DNA of 6,225 bases, taken from positions 1 to 6,225 of the forward strand of contig JAEZKI010000227.1 of the NCBI GenBank assembly GCA_023415525.1, read 5' to 3'. Within the stretch, counting starts at the first letter, position 1. Each line of letters opens with the position of its first letter. Below, piece by piece: positions 1-6,139 of this stretch. The notes beneath the pieces are model-generated. The model was not told the origin of the DNA. It saw only the letters and a list, made by a program, of their open reading frames with translations, and made no database searches. This DNA comes from Bacillota bacterium (GTDB lineage: Bacteria > Bacillota > Clostridia > Lachnospirales > Cellulosilyticaceae). Made by a program: the position numbers and the translations under genes.

Positions 1-53
1 CCTGTGTACAGGGCTGTCCCAATGCAGCTATCGTTTTTGAAGAAAGGGGTTAG
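1..53 (+). CDS. C-terminal end of a 4Fe-4S ferredoxin-like protein (partial, cut by window start)
   Basis: Reading from base 3, sixteen codons run to a TAG at 51-53 and give CVQGCPNAAI followed by VFEERG. A Cys-x3-Cys-Pro stretch followed by small and hydrophobic residues is the usual second half of a bacterial 4Fe-4S cluster motif (CxxCxxxCP), close to the C-terminus as in small ferredoxins. The other two plus-strand frames give no recognisable motif. The stop lies only three bases before the ATG of the next gene, so the two are almost certainly co-transcribed. In split glutamate synthase clusters of anaerobes, a ferredoxin-type subunit or domain carries electrons toward the FMN subunit, and I infer that role here. 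Only the last residues are visible, so the total length and number of clusters are unknown. It could instead be the tail of a larger iron-sulfur subunit. Confidence 0.7.
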   Translation, partial: CVQGCPNAAIVFEERG

Positions 54-56
54 ACC

Positions 57-1295
57 ATGAACTATTTAATTATCGGTAATTCTTCTGCTGCCATTGGGGC
101 TGTAGAAGCAATAAGAAAACAGGATACTACAAGCTCCATTACACTTATCTCTGATGAGCCTTATCATACTTACGGTAGACCTCTTATCTCTTACTGGCTA
201 GAAGGTAAGGTTTCTGATGATAAAATTTATTACAGACCAATGGACTTTTATGAAAAAAATGATTGTAATCTCATACTTGGTACTAAGGTTACAGCTATAG
301 ATGCTAAGGCTAAGGTTGTTAAACTAGAAGATACTTCTACCATAGCTTACGATAAGCTTCTTATCGCTACGGGCTCCCGTGCTTTCGTCCCTCCCATGCC
401 AGGTCTTGAAAAGGTAGAAAATAAATTTTCCTTTATGAAATACGATGATGCAAAAGCCATTAAAGCCGCTCTTAAAAAAGATAGTAAAGTTCTTATTATT
501 GGCGCTGGTTTAATTGGTTTAAAGGCTGCTGAAGGAATAGCTCAAACCTCTTCTGATATTACTGTAGTGGATTTAGCAGACCACATTCTTCCTAGTATTT
601 TAGATTGTGAAGCTGCACAAATTGTTCAAAAACATATAGAAACACAAGGTGTTCAGTTTATCTTAAATGATAAAGTAGTCCATTTTGATGAATCTACTGC
701 TACTCTAGCAAGTGGCAAAAGTATCCCTTTTGATTTAGTCATTGTCGCAGTAGGGGTTCGTCCTAACGTAGAACTGGCCAAAGAAGCTGGTTTAGAGGTT
801 AATCGTGGTATTATTCTAGATGAAAACTGTAAAACTTCTGATCCACATATCTATGCTGCTGGAGATTGTACAGAAAGTATAGATCTAACCACAGGTGAAC
901 AGAAAATTTTAGCCCTCCTCCCTAATGCTTATATACAAGGTGAAGTAGCCGGTACTTGTATGGCTGGTGTTGAAAAAACTTATACTCGTGCTATTCCTAT
1001 GAATGCTATTGGTTTTTTTGGGCTTCATATGATTACTGCAGGTACTTATGATGGAGAAGCTACAGTATTATCTAGTACTGGAAGCTTTAAAAAATTAGTC
1101 TTTAAGGATGGGTTGCTTAAAGGTTATATAATGATTGGAGATGTCAAACGTGCAGGTATCTATACTTCTCTTATTAAAGAAGAAATACCTGTTTCAAAGG
1201 TAGACTTAAACCTCCTTTCCTCTCAACCCCAAATGCTGTTCTTTGATAAACCAAGAAGACTGGAAAAGCTTGGAGGTATTTACAATGAAAATTAA
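57..1295 (+). CDS. FAD/NAD(P)-dependent oxidoreductase, probable electron-input subunit of a split glutamate synthase
   Basis: A 412-residue two-dinucleotide-domain flavoprotein of the pyridine nucleotide-disulfide oxidoreductase fold, closest in style to rubredoxin reductase and NirB N-terminal domains. Visible motifs are an N-terminal FAD-binding loop GNSSAA (residues 7-12, a variant of GxGxxG), YGRPLISYWL (39-48), the ATGS turn (105-108), a second Rossmann loop GAGLIG (149-154) for NAD(P)H, GVRPN (233-237) and the FAD-binding AAGD (267-270). A C-terminal domain follows from about residue 315. There is no CxxxxC redox disulfide, so it is not a disulfide reductase. The ATG follows an AAAGGGG ribosome site (42-48). 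It sits between a ferredoxin-like gene and the GXGXG subunit of glutamate synthase, so I infer that it oxidises NAD(P)H and passes electrons through the ferredoxin to the synthase FMN. It is not a GltD: the N-terminal iron-sulfur region of GltD is missing. The exact partner and the NADH or NADPH preference cannot be read from sequence. Confidence 0.88.
   Translation: MNYLIIGNSSAAIGAVEAIRKQDTTSSITLISDEPYHTYGRPLISYWLEGKVSDDKIYYRPMDFYEKNDCNLILGTKVTAIDAKAKVVKLEDTSTIAYDKLLIATGSRAFVPPMPGLEKVENKFSFMKYDDAKAIKAALKKDSKVLIIGAGLIGLKAAEGIAQTSSDITVVDLADHILPSILDCEAAQIVQKHIETQGVQFILNDKVVHFDESTATLASGKSIPFDLVIVAVGVRPNVELAKEAGLEVNRGIILDENCKTSDPHIYAAGDCTESIDLTTGEQKILALLPNAYIQGEVAGTCMAGVEKTYTRAIPMNAIGFFGLHMITAGTYDGEATVLSSTGSFKKLVFKDGLLKGYIMIGDVKRAGIYTSLIKEEIPVSKVDLNLLSSQPQMLFFDKPRRLEKLGGIYNEN
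1272..1276 (+). promoter_or_regulatory. Ribosome binding site for the GXGXG subunit gene, inside the preceding gene
   Basis: A perfect GGAGG lies 8 bases before the ATG at 1285, within the last codons of the FAD oxidoreductase. It decides the start: an in-frame TTG at 1243 would add 14 residues but has no comparable site in front of it. The 11-bp overlap suggests translational coupling of the two subunits. Confidence 0.85.
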
Positions 1296-2007
1296 TGCAC
1301 AATCTCTTCATTTTTCTGCTTTAAATGAACAAGTTAAAGGGAGTAACGACTCTTACATTGAAATCATCAACTGCTTAGGCCATAGGTACATTGGTGCTGG
1401 CATCTCTAATAAACAAATTGATATCCATGGCATACCTGGTAATGCCCTAGGTGCTTATCTTGCTGGAAGTACCCTTAATGTATTTGGAAATGCTCAAGAT
1501 GCTATAGGTGATACCATGGACTCTGGTAGCATTGTCATCCATGGTAATTGTGGAGATACAACAGGCTATGGCATGCGCGGTGGTAAAATCTATGTAAAAG
1601 GTGATGGTGGTTACCGCGTCGGTATACACATGAAGGAATATAAGGAATGTAAGCCAATAATCATTATTGGAGGTAAAGTAGGCGACTTCTTGGGAGAATA
1701 TCAGGCTGGTGGTTTAATCATTGTACTCGGTCTAAATTCTCAAGGTGAAGTACCTGTTGGTAGTTTTTGTGGCACTGGCATGCATGGTGGTGCCATTTAT
1801 ATCCGGTCACAATCTCTTCCTAAGGATTTACCCACACAAGTTTCTGCTACCTGTGTCACAGAAGAAGATATGTCCGTACTTAGAAGCTATATTGATGAAT
1901 TTAGTAAATGCTTTAATCTAGATAGCGAAGATATTTTAAAAGAAAATTTTTATAAATTAGTACCAAATTCTAAAAATCCTTACAAGCGTCTTTACACTCC
2001 TAATTAA
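1285..2007 (+). CDS. Glutamate synthase GXGXG (alpha-subunit C-terminal, GltB3-like) subunit
   Basis: A 240-residue stand-alone version of the C-terminal domain of the glutamate synthase large subunit. That domain is a right-handed beta-helix which structurally supports the amidotransferase and FMN domains and the ammonia tunnel. From about residue 31 to 175 the protein shows the repeated Gly-rich turns of the GXGXG family: GHRYIGAGI (32-40), GNALGAYLAG (52-61), GDTMDSGSIVIHGN (75-88), GYGMRGGKIYVKG (94-106) and GTGMHGGAIYIRS (163-175). The C-terminal 65 residues are less conserved in appearance and probably helical. No catalytic residues are expected, as the domain is structural. It starts inside the FAD oxidoreductase gene, and glnA follows after 54 bp. 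Glutaminase and FMN domains are not encoded in the window, so they must lie elsewhere, most likely upstream of base 1. Similar GXGXG proteins also occur next to tungsten or molybdenum formylmethanofuran dehydrogenases (FwdC), but the glnA context favours glutamate synthase. Confidence 0.9.
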   Translation: MKINAQSLHFSALNEQVKGSNDSYIEIINCLGHRYIGAGISNKQIDIHGIPGNALGAYLAGSTLNVFGNAQDAIGDTMDSGSIVIHGNCGDTTGYGMRGGKIYVKGDGGYRVGIHMKEYKECKPIIIIGGKVGDFLGEYQAGGLIIVLGLNSQGEVPVGSFCGTGMHGGAIYIRSQSLPKDLPTQVSATCVTEEDMSVLRSYIDEFSKCFNLDSEDILKENFYKLVPNSKNPYKRLYTPN

Positions 2008-2061
2008 TTAGCTTACACTATGATTAATTTATAACTAAACTATAGAATAGGAGGATACTAC

Positions 2062-3378
2062 ATGTCATTTAATAAATTAGGTGCTTTAAGATTTGTGGAA
2101 GAAAATGATGTAAAGTTTATAAAGCTTCAGTTTTGTGATATCTTTGGGGCTCTAAAGAATATCTCTATTTCCTCAAAGCAACTGGCTAAAGCTTTCGAAG
2201 AGGGTATTGCCTTTGATGCTTCCTCTATTGAGGGGTTTGGGGTTATTGAAGATTCAGAACTCTTCTTATTTCCAGACCCCACTACACTTTGTATCTTGCC
2301 CTGGCGTCCTCAACAAGCTCGTGTCGCACGGCTATTTTGTGATATCAAAACGGGAGATGGTAATCCTTTTCTTGGCGATAGTCGCTACATCCTTCGACAA
2401 ACTTTTGAACGTGCTAAAAACATGGGATATATTTTTAATGTAGGGGCCGAATGTGAATTTTTCCTATTTAATACAGACCAAGAAGGTAGGCCTACTCTAA
2501 ATCCTAGTGATAAGGCCACTTATTTTGATACTGCTCCTACAGATCAAGGTGAAAATACAAGACGGGAAATTTGCTTAACTCTTGAGCAAATGGGATTTGA
2601 AATCGAATCTTCTCATCATGAGTCAGCCTATGGCCAACATGAAATAGATTTTAAATATGATAATGTTATACAGTCAGCAGATAATATCTTATCTTTTAAA
2701 TCTGTTGTAAAAACCATCTCACAGCGTAATGGGTTCTATGCTTCTTTCATGCCTAAACCTTTAGCCCTTACAAGTGGTTCTGGTATGCATATCAACATGT
2801 CCCTTTTTAAAGATGGAGAAAATATTTTTAATACCCAATTAGGTAACGAACTCCCTGAAGTAGCCAAATTTTTCATAGCTGGTATTCTTTCTCACATTAA
2901 AGAAATTTGTGCTATTACAAATCCCCTTGTTAATTCTTATAAGCGTCTAAGTTCAGAGTTTGAAGCTCCTAAACATATTGCTTGGTCTTATAAAAATCGC
3001 TCTTGCCTTATTAGAGTCCCTTATACAACTAAAGGTTATAACCGCATCGAGCTTCGTAGTCCTGATTCCACTTGTAATCCTTATCTTACACTAGCGCTTA
3101 TTCTTTCTTCTGGACTAGACGGGATTGAACAAAAACTCGATCTTATCCCCCCTTTAACTCAAAATGCCTATAGCCTTAGCAGTCAAGAACTAAAGCAATA
3201 CGGTATTGATTTACTTCCCCAAAGTCTTAATGAGGCATTAAATGCTATGGAAGCTAGTTTGTTCGTTAAGAATGTCCTTGGTGAACATTTGTTTAATAAA
3301 TACCTGGATTTAAAAATGCAGGAATGGAGTATCTATAATCAAACGATTCATGATTGGGAAGTTAAGAACTATCTTTAA
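2062..3378 (+). CDS. glnA: Glutamine synthetase, type I (GSI-alpha-like)
   Basis: Makes glutamine from glutamate, ammonia and ATP as a cytoplasmic dodecamer. At 438 residues it is near the 444 of Bacillus subtilis GlnA and shorter than enterobacterial GSI-beta. The N-terminal beta-grasp region carries FDASSIEGF (51-59), which holds the Asp that helps bind ammonium. The catalytic domain has metal ligands in GAECEFFLF (128-136, E130 and E132), SHHES (184-188) and GQHEI (191-195), then SGSGMH (238-243), NSYKRL (291-296), the flexible-loop Glu in EAPKHIAWS (E301) and IELRSPD (329-335). The Tyr adenylylation site and insert of GSI-beta are not seen. Two substitutions stand out against remembered B. 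subtilis GlnA: Val61 where Arg62 is linked to glutamine feedback, and Ser238 for the Asn of NGSGMH. A strong AGGAGG (2049-2054) lies 7 bases before the ATG. Placement between a glutamate synthase subunit and an ANTAR regulator supports a GS/GOGAT role. Confidence 0.96.
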   Translation: MSFNKLGALRFVEENDVKFIKLQFCDIFGALKNISISSKQLAKAFEEGIAFDASSIEGFGVIEDSELFLFPDPTTLCILPWRPQQARVARLFCDIKTGDGNPFLGDSRYILRQTFERAKNMGYIFNVGAECEFFLFNTDQEGRPTLNPSDKATYFDTAPTDQGENTRREICLTLEQMGFEIESSHHESAYGQHEIDFKYDNVIQSADNILSFKSVVKTISQRNGFYASFMPKPLALTSGSGMHINMSLFKDGENIFNTQLGNELPEVAKFFIAGILSHIKEICAITNPLVNSYKRLSSEFEAPKHIAWSYKNRSCLIRVPYTTKGYNRIELRSPDSTCNPYLTLALILSSGLDGIEQKLDLIPPLTQNAYSLSSQELKQYGIDLLPQSLNEALNAMEASLFVKNVLGEHLFNKYLDLKMQEWSIYNQTIHDWEVKNYL

Positions 3379-3405
3379 CTTTGTGGAGTATAAAATGATT
3401 ATAAA

Positions 3406-3411
3406 AAGGAG
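3406..3411 (+). promoter_or_regulatory. Ribosome binding site supporting the GTG start of the ANTAR gene
   Basis: AAGGAG lies 8 bases before a GTG at 3420, which opens the frame with the receiver-like strand MEKILIVST. The only nearby ATG (3395) is in a different frame, so the GTG is the supported start. Confidence 0.8.
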
Positions 3412-3419
3412 TAGGAAGC

Positions 3420-3989
3420 GTGGAAAAGATATTAATCGTATCTACCCAAAAAGAGTCTTCAGATGCCTTGTATGATATCATTGCGCCGCTTATTCCCTCT
3501 GGTTATGAGTATGTCTCATCTGCCAACGAAGCCCGGCGAAAATTTGATTATACAGATTTTGACCTAACTATTATTAATACGCCACTAAGTGATGAATTTG
3601 GTACAGAACTGGTCTTAGATATCGTTGAAAAATCCCTTTCTGCTATACTCATACTCGTTAAATCTGATATTATGGAACAAGTTCAAGACAAAGTTTCTAT
3701 AACAGGAGCTTTTGTAGTAGGTAAACCGATTAACAAGCAGGTTCTACTCCAATCCATACCCTTTGTTCTTAACTCCAAGCAAATTATATCTAGTCTTAGA
3801 GAACAAAACAAAGCTCTCCAAAAGAAGATGGAGGATATTAAAGTAATCGAACGTGCCAAATTCTCTCTCATTAAATATTTAGGCTTTGATGAAAAGCAAG
3901 CTCATAGGTATATTCAAAAACAAGCTATGGATTTAAGAGTTTCTCCTAGGAACATAGCGGATAACATTCTCAAGACTTATGAAGTATAA
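3420..3989 (+). CDS. Pseudo-receiver/ANTAR domain transcription antitermination regulator
   Basis: A 189-residue protein with a response-regulator-like N-terminal domain (about 1-115), a polar, probably coiled-coil linker (about 119-145) and a C-terminal ANTAR RNA-binding domain (about 128-186). ANTAR hallmarks are visible: IERAKFSLIKYLGFDEKQAH (143-162) and YIQKQAMDLRVS (164-175), with the conserved Ala-Lys, Ala-x-x-x-Ile and Gln-Ala-Met core. ANTAR proteins such as AmiR and NasR bind paired hairpins in nascent RNA and prevent termination. The receiver is degenerate: strand beta1 reads ILIVST without the acidic pair, and the phospho-acceptor position is Asn53 (IINTPL), although the Lys-Pro pair is kept (K102, P103). 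Phosphorylation at the usual site is therefore unlikely. It lies 41 bp after glnA and 17 bp before dapF on the same strand. It resembles the NitR type known beside glnA in solventogenic clostridia, and I infer control of the nitrogen cluster. Its RNA target is not apparent in this window. Confidence 0.9.
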   Translation: MEKILIVSTQKESSDALYDIIAPLIPSGYEYVSSANEARRKFDYTDFDLTIINTPLSDEFGTELVLDIVEKSLSAILILVKSDIMEQVQDKVSITGAFVVGKPINKQVLLQSIPFVLNSKQIISSLREQNKALQKKMEDIKVIERAKFSLIKYLGFDEKQAHRYIQKQAMDLRVSPRNIADNILKTYEV

Positions 3990-4006
3990 TTAGAGGTGTA
4001 GACAAT

Positions 4007-4861
4007 ATGAAAATAAAATTTACAAAAATGCATGGTATTGGAAATGATTATGTGTATGTAGATGGCTTCCAAGAAACCATAAATAATCCCAATGCCTTTT
4101 CAAAATTTATAAGTGACCGCCATTTTGGTATAGGCTCAGATGGTCTTGTTATCATTTTACCTTCTGATAAAGCTGATTTTAGAATGCGCATGTTTAATGC
4201 AGATGGCTCAGAAGGAAGAATGTGTGGTAATGCAACACGCTGTATTGGTAAGTATGTCTACGAAGCAGGCTATACTCAAAAAAAGAATATTTCTCTCGAA
4301 ACCCTTAGTGGTATTAAATATTTAACCCTTACAGTAGAAAATGAATTAGTTACTTCCGTGGAGGTAGATATGGGTAAAGCACTTTTAAGTCCTAAGGATA
4401 TTCCTATTTCTTCTCCTTTAAATCAATTTATTAATGAGCCCTTGGATATAGATGATACTACCTATTATGTAACAGGTGTATCTATGGGAAACCCTCATGC
4501 TGTCTTATTCAGTTCTGAGATTGATCATTTAGATTTAGAAAAACTAGGCCCTAAATTTGAATATCACCCTTTATTTCCTGAAAGAATAAATACCGAATTT
4601 GTACAAATAATTAATGACACTACACTTAAAATGCGTGTATGGGAAAGAGGTTCTGGTGAAACTTGGGCATGTGGTACTGGAGCTTGTGCTACGGCTGTAG
4701 CAGCCGTTCTTAATGGTTACTGTAAGCCAGATAGTGAAATCACCCTCCAGTTAAGAGGTGGAGAACTAAAAATTACGTATAAAACAGATGGAATTGTCCT
4801 AATGAAAGGTCCTGCTACCAAGGTCTTTGAGGGTATCATCGCGTATGAGGAGGCTAATTAA
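4007..4861 (+). CDS. dapF: Diaminopimelate epimerase
   Basis: A cofactor-independent cytoplasmic racemase that converts LL-diaminopimelate to the meso form needed for peptidoglycan cross-links and as the direct lysine precursor. At 284 residues it has the usual family length. The two catalytic cysteines are present in their signatures: Cys73 in GRMCGNATRC (70-79) and Cys222 in GSGETWACGTGAC (215-227). Substrate-contact motifs are also seen: KMHGIGNDYVYVDG (7-20), GIGSDGL (41-47), NADGSEG (64-70), GNPHAV (161-166) and ERGSGET (213-219). The two-lobed pseudo-symmetric epimerase fold is expected. The start ATG is preceded by GAGGTG (3993-3998) with 8 bases of spacing, 17 bp after the ANTAR gene. 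Its stop overlaps the next start as TAATG, so it is tightly coupled to dapL, the enzyme that makes its substrate. Nothing is missing or broken. Confidence 0.97.
   Translation: MKIKFTKMHGIGNDYVYVDGFQETINNPNAFSKFISDRHFGIGSDGLVIILPSDKADFRMRMFNADGSEGRMCGNATRCIGKYVYEAGYTQKKNISLETLSGIKYLTLTVENELVTSVEVDMGKALLSPKDIPISSPLNQFINEPLDIDDTTYYVTGVSMGNPHAVLFSSEIDHLDLEKLGPKFEYHPLFPERINTEFVQIINDTTLKMRVWERGSGETWACGTGACATAVAAVLNGYCKPDSEITLQLRGGELKITYKTDGIVLMKGPATKVFEGIIAYEEAN
4847..4853 (+). promoter_or_regulatory. Ribosome binding site for dapL inside dapF
   Basis: GAGGAGG lies 7 bases before the dapL ATG and within the last codons of dapF. With the TAATG stop-start overlap it points to translational coupling and near-equal production of the two enzymes. 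Confidence 0.85.
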
Positions 4862-6063
4862 TGGCATTTATAAATGATAATTATTTAGAGCTAAAAGACA
4901 GTTATTTATTTTCTACTATTGCAAAAAAAGTAAATGAGTTCGTAGCAACTTATCCTGATAAAAAAGTAATTCGTCTAGGTATAGGGGATGTTACAAGGCC
5001 TCTTGTTCCTGCTGTACTTCAAGCCATGCATGAGGCTGTAGACGAGATGGGCAAAAAGGAAACCTTTAAGGGATATGGTCCTGAACAGGGTTATGGATTT
5101 TTACATGAAGCTATTCAAAAGTACTATGCCTCTAGGGGTGTTAGTCTAGATAATGATGAAATCTTTATTAGTGATGGAGCAAAAAGTGATCTAGGGAATA
5201 TAACCGATATTCTTGGGGATGACAATATAATAATGATTCCCGATCCTGTTTACCCTGTCTATGTGGATACGAATATCATGTGTGGTCGTCAAATTCTGTA
5301 TTTAGATTCTAATGCAGATAATAACTTCCTTCCTATGCCTAATGACGATGATCTTTCTCCAGACATTATTTATCTATGTTCTCCTAATAACCCAACAGGT
5401 TCTACTTATAATAGAGAGCAATTAACTACGTGGGTGAACTATGCCAATAAGCATGAAGCCATTATTCTCTATGATGCTGCCTATGAATGTTTTATCCAAG
5501 ATTCTTCTCTTCCAAGAAGTATTTTTGAAATAGAAGGTGCTAAGACTTGTGCCATTGAATTCTGTAGCCTTTCTAAAACAGCAGGTTTTACTGGTACACG
5601 CTGTGGCTATACCATTGTTCCTAAAAACCTTACAGGTTTTACTTTAGAGGACGAACCTGTCTCACTTAATAAACTCTGGCTCCGTAGACAAACAACCAAA
5701 TTCAATGGTATCCCTTATATTATTCAAAAAGGTGCTGCAGCTGTTTTCTCTGAAGAAGGTCAGAATCAAATCAAAGAAAGTATTGCCTACTACATGGAAA
5801 ATGCCAAACTTATTGCCTCTACTATGCAAGAAAAAGGCATTAACTACGTTGGAGGAGATAATTCTCCCTATATTTGGCTTCAATGCCCTAATAACATGAA
5901 ATCTTGGGATTTCTTTGACTATCTTCTAAAAGAAATTGCTGTAGTGGGTACCCCTGGTTCAGGTTTTGGAAAAAATGGTGAAGGTTATTTTCGCCTTACT
6001 GCCTTTGGTAGTCAAGAAGCTACTCAGGAAGCTATGGAACGCTTTAAAACCTTATCTTTATAA
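4861..6063 (+). CDS. dapL: LL-diaminopimelate aminotransferase
   Basis: A PLP-dependent class I/II fold aminotransferase that converts tetrahydrodipicolinate to LL-diaminopimelate in one step with glutamate as amino donor, bypassing the succinylase, acetylase and dehydrogenase routes. At 400 residues it is typical of DapL. Key features are GIGDVTRPL (40-48) near the N-terminus, SDGAKSD (104-110) in the phosphate-binding position, SPNNPTG (174-180), YDAAYECF (204-211) with the Asp that contacts the PLP nitrogen, SLSKTAGFTGTRCGY (236-250) with the Schiff-base Lys239 and a phosphate-binding Arg247, GTPGSGFG (363-370) and FRLTAFG (377-383) with the carboxylate-binding Arg378. GIGDVT together with SDGAKSD and SKTAGFTG separates DapL from generic aspartate aminotransferases. 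It directly follows dapF with a 1-bp overlap, and pathway order confirms the call. It is the last gene of the run and is followed by a terminator. Confidence 0.96.
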   Translation: MAFINDNYLELKDSYLFSTIAKKVNEFVATYPDKKVIRLGIGDVTRPLVPAVLQAMHEAVDEMGKKETFKGYGPEQGYGFLHEAIQKYYASRGVSLDNDEIFISDGAKSDLGNITDILGDDNIIMIPDPVYPVYVDTNIMCGRQILYLDSNADNNFLPMPNDDDLSPDIIYLCSPNNPTGSTYNREQLTTWVNYANKHEAIILYDAAYECFIQDSSLPRSIFEIEGAKTCAIEFCSLSKTAGFTGTRCGYTIVPKNLTGFTLEDEPVSLNKLWLRRQTTKFNGIPYIIQKGAAAVFSEEGQNQIKESIAYYMENAKLIASTMQEKGINYVGGDNSPYIWLQCPNNMKSWDFFDYLLKEIAVVGTPGSGFGKNGEGYFRLTAFGSQEATQEAMERFKTLSL

Positions 6064-6077
6064 ATAGCCTAAAATCT

Positions 6078-6129
6078 AAAAAGAGTGAAAGCATGGTGAG
6101 AATTAATTTCACATGCTTTCACTCTTTTT
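6078..6129. terminator. Strong intrinsic terminator, probably bidirectional
   Basis: An 18-bp perfect stem pairs 6078-6095 with 6112-6129. One bulged G (6096) and three further base pairs (6097-6099 with 6109-6111) follow, leaving a short AT-rich loop. The outer part of the stem is five A:T pairs, giving an A tract on the left and a T tract on the right, so either strand would make a hairpin ending in U residues. It begins 14 bases after the dapL stop and ends 10 bases before the stop of a convergent gene, as expected for a shared terminator. Confidence 0.93.
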
Positions 6130-6139
6130 AAGTTTCATA

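Noticed and set aside
57..1295. NADH oxidase, CoA-disulfide reductase or nitrite reductase as the identity of the FAD oxidoreductase
   Set aside because: No redox-active cysteine is seen at the N-terminal active-site position (the segment reads YGRPLISYW), there are no sirohaem domains, and the neighbours are glutamate synthase and glnA.
1447..1629. Minus-strand open frame opposite the GXGXG subunit gene, and similar short frames opposite or within glnA, the ANTAR gene, dapF and dapL
   Set aside because: These are shadows of well-supported genes, with no ribosome site or recognisable motif of their own.
2002..2029. Inverted repeat AATTAAT...ATTAATT between the GXGXG gene and glnA
   Set aside because: The core stem is seven A:T pairs with no G:C, around a 14-base loop, and it overlaps the stop codon. 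It is too weak for a terminator or riboswitch.
2008..2061. Possible promoter for glnA (TTACAC at 2013, TATAAC at 2030 or TATAGA at 2041)
   Set aside because: Spacings are 11 and 22 bases, neither near 17, and the stretch is AT-rich enough for such matches by chance. No GlnR/TnrA-type palindrome was seen.
3395..3420. ATG at 3395 as a start for the ANTAR gene
   Set aside because: It is out of frame with the ANTAR coding region; the GTG at 3420 with AAGGAG in front fits.
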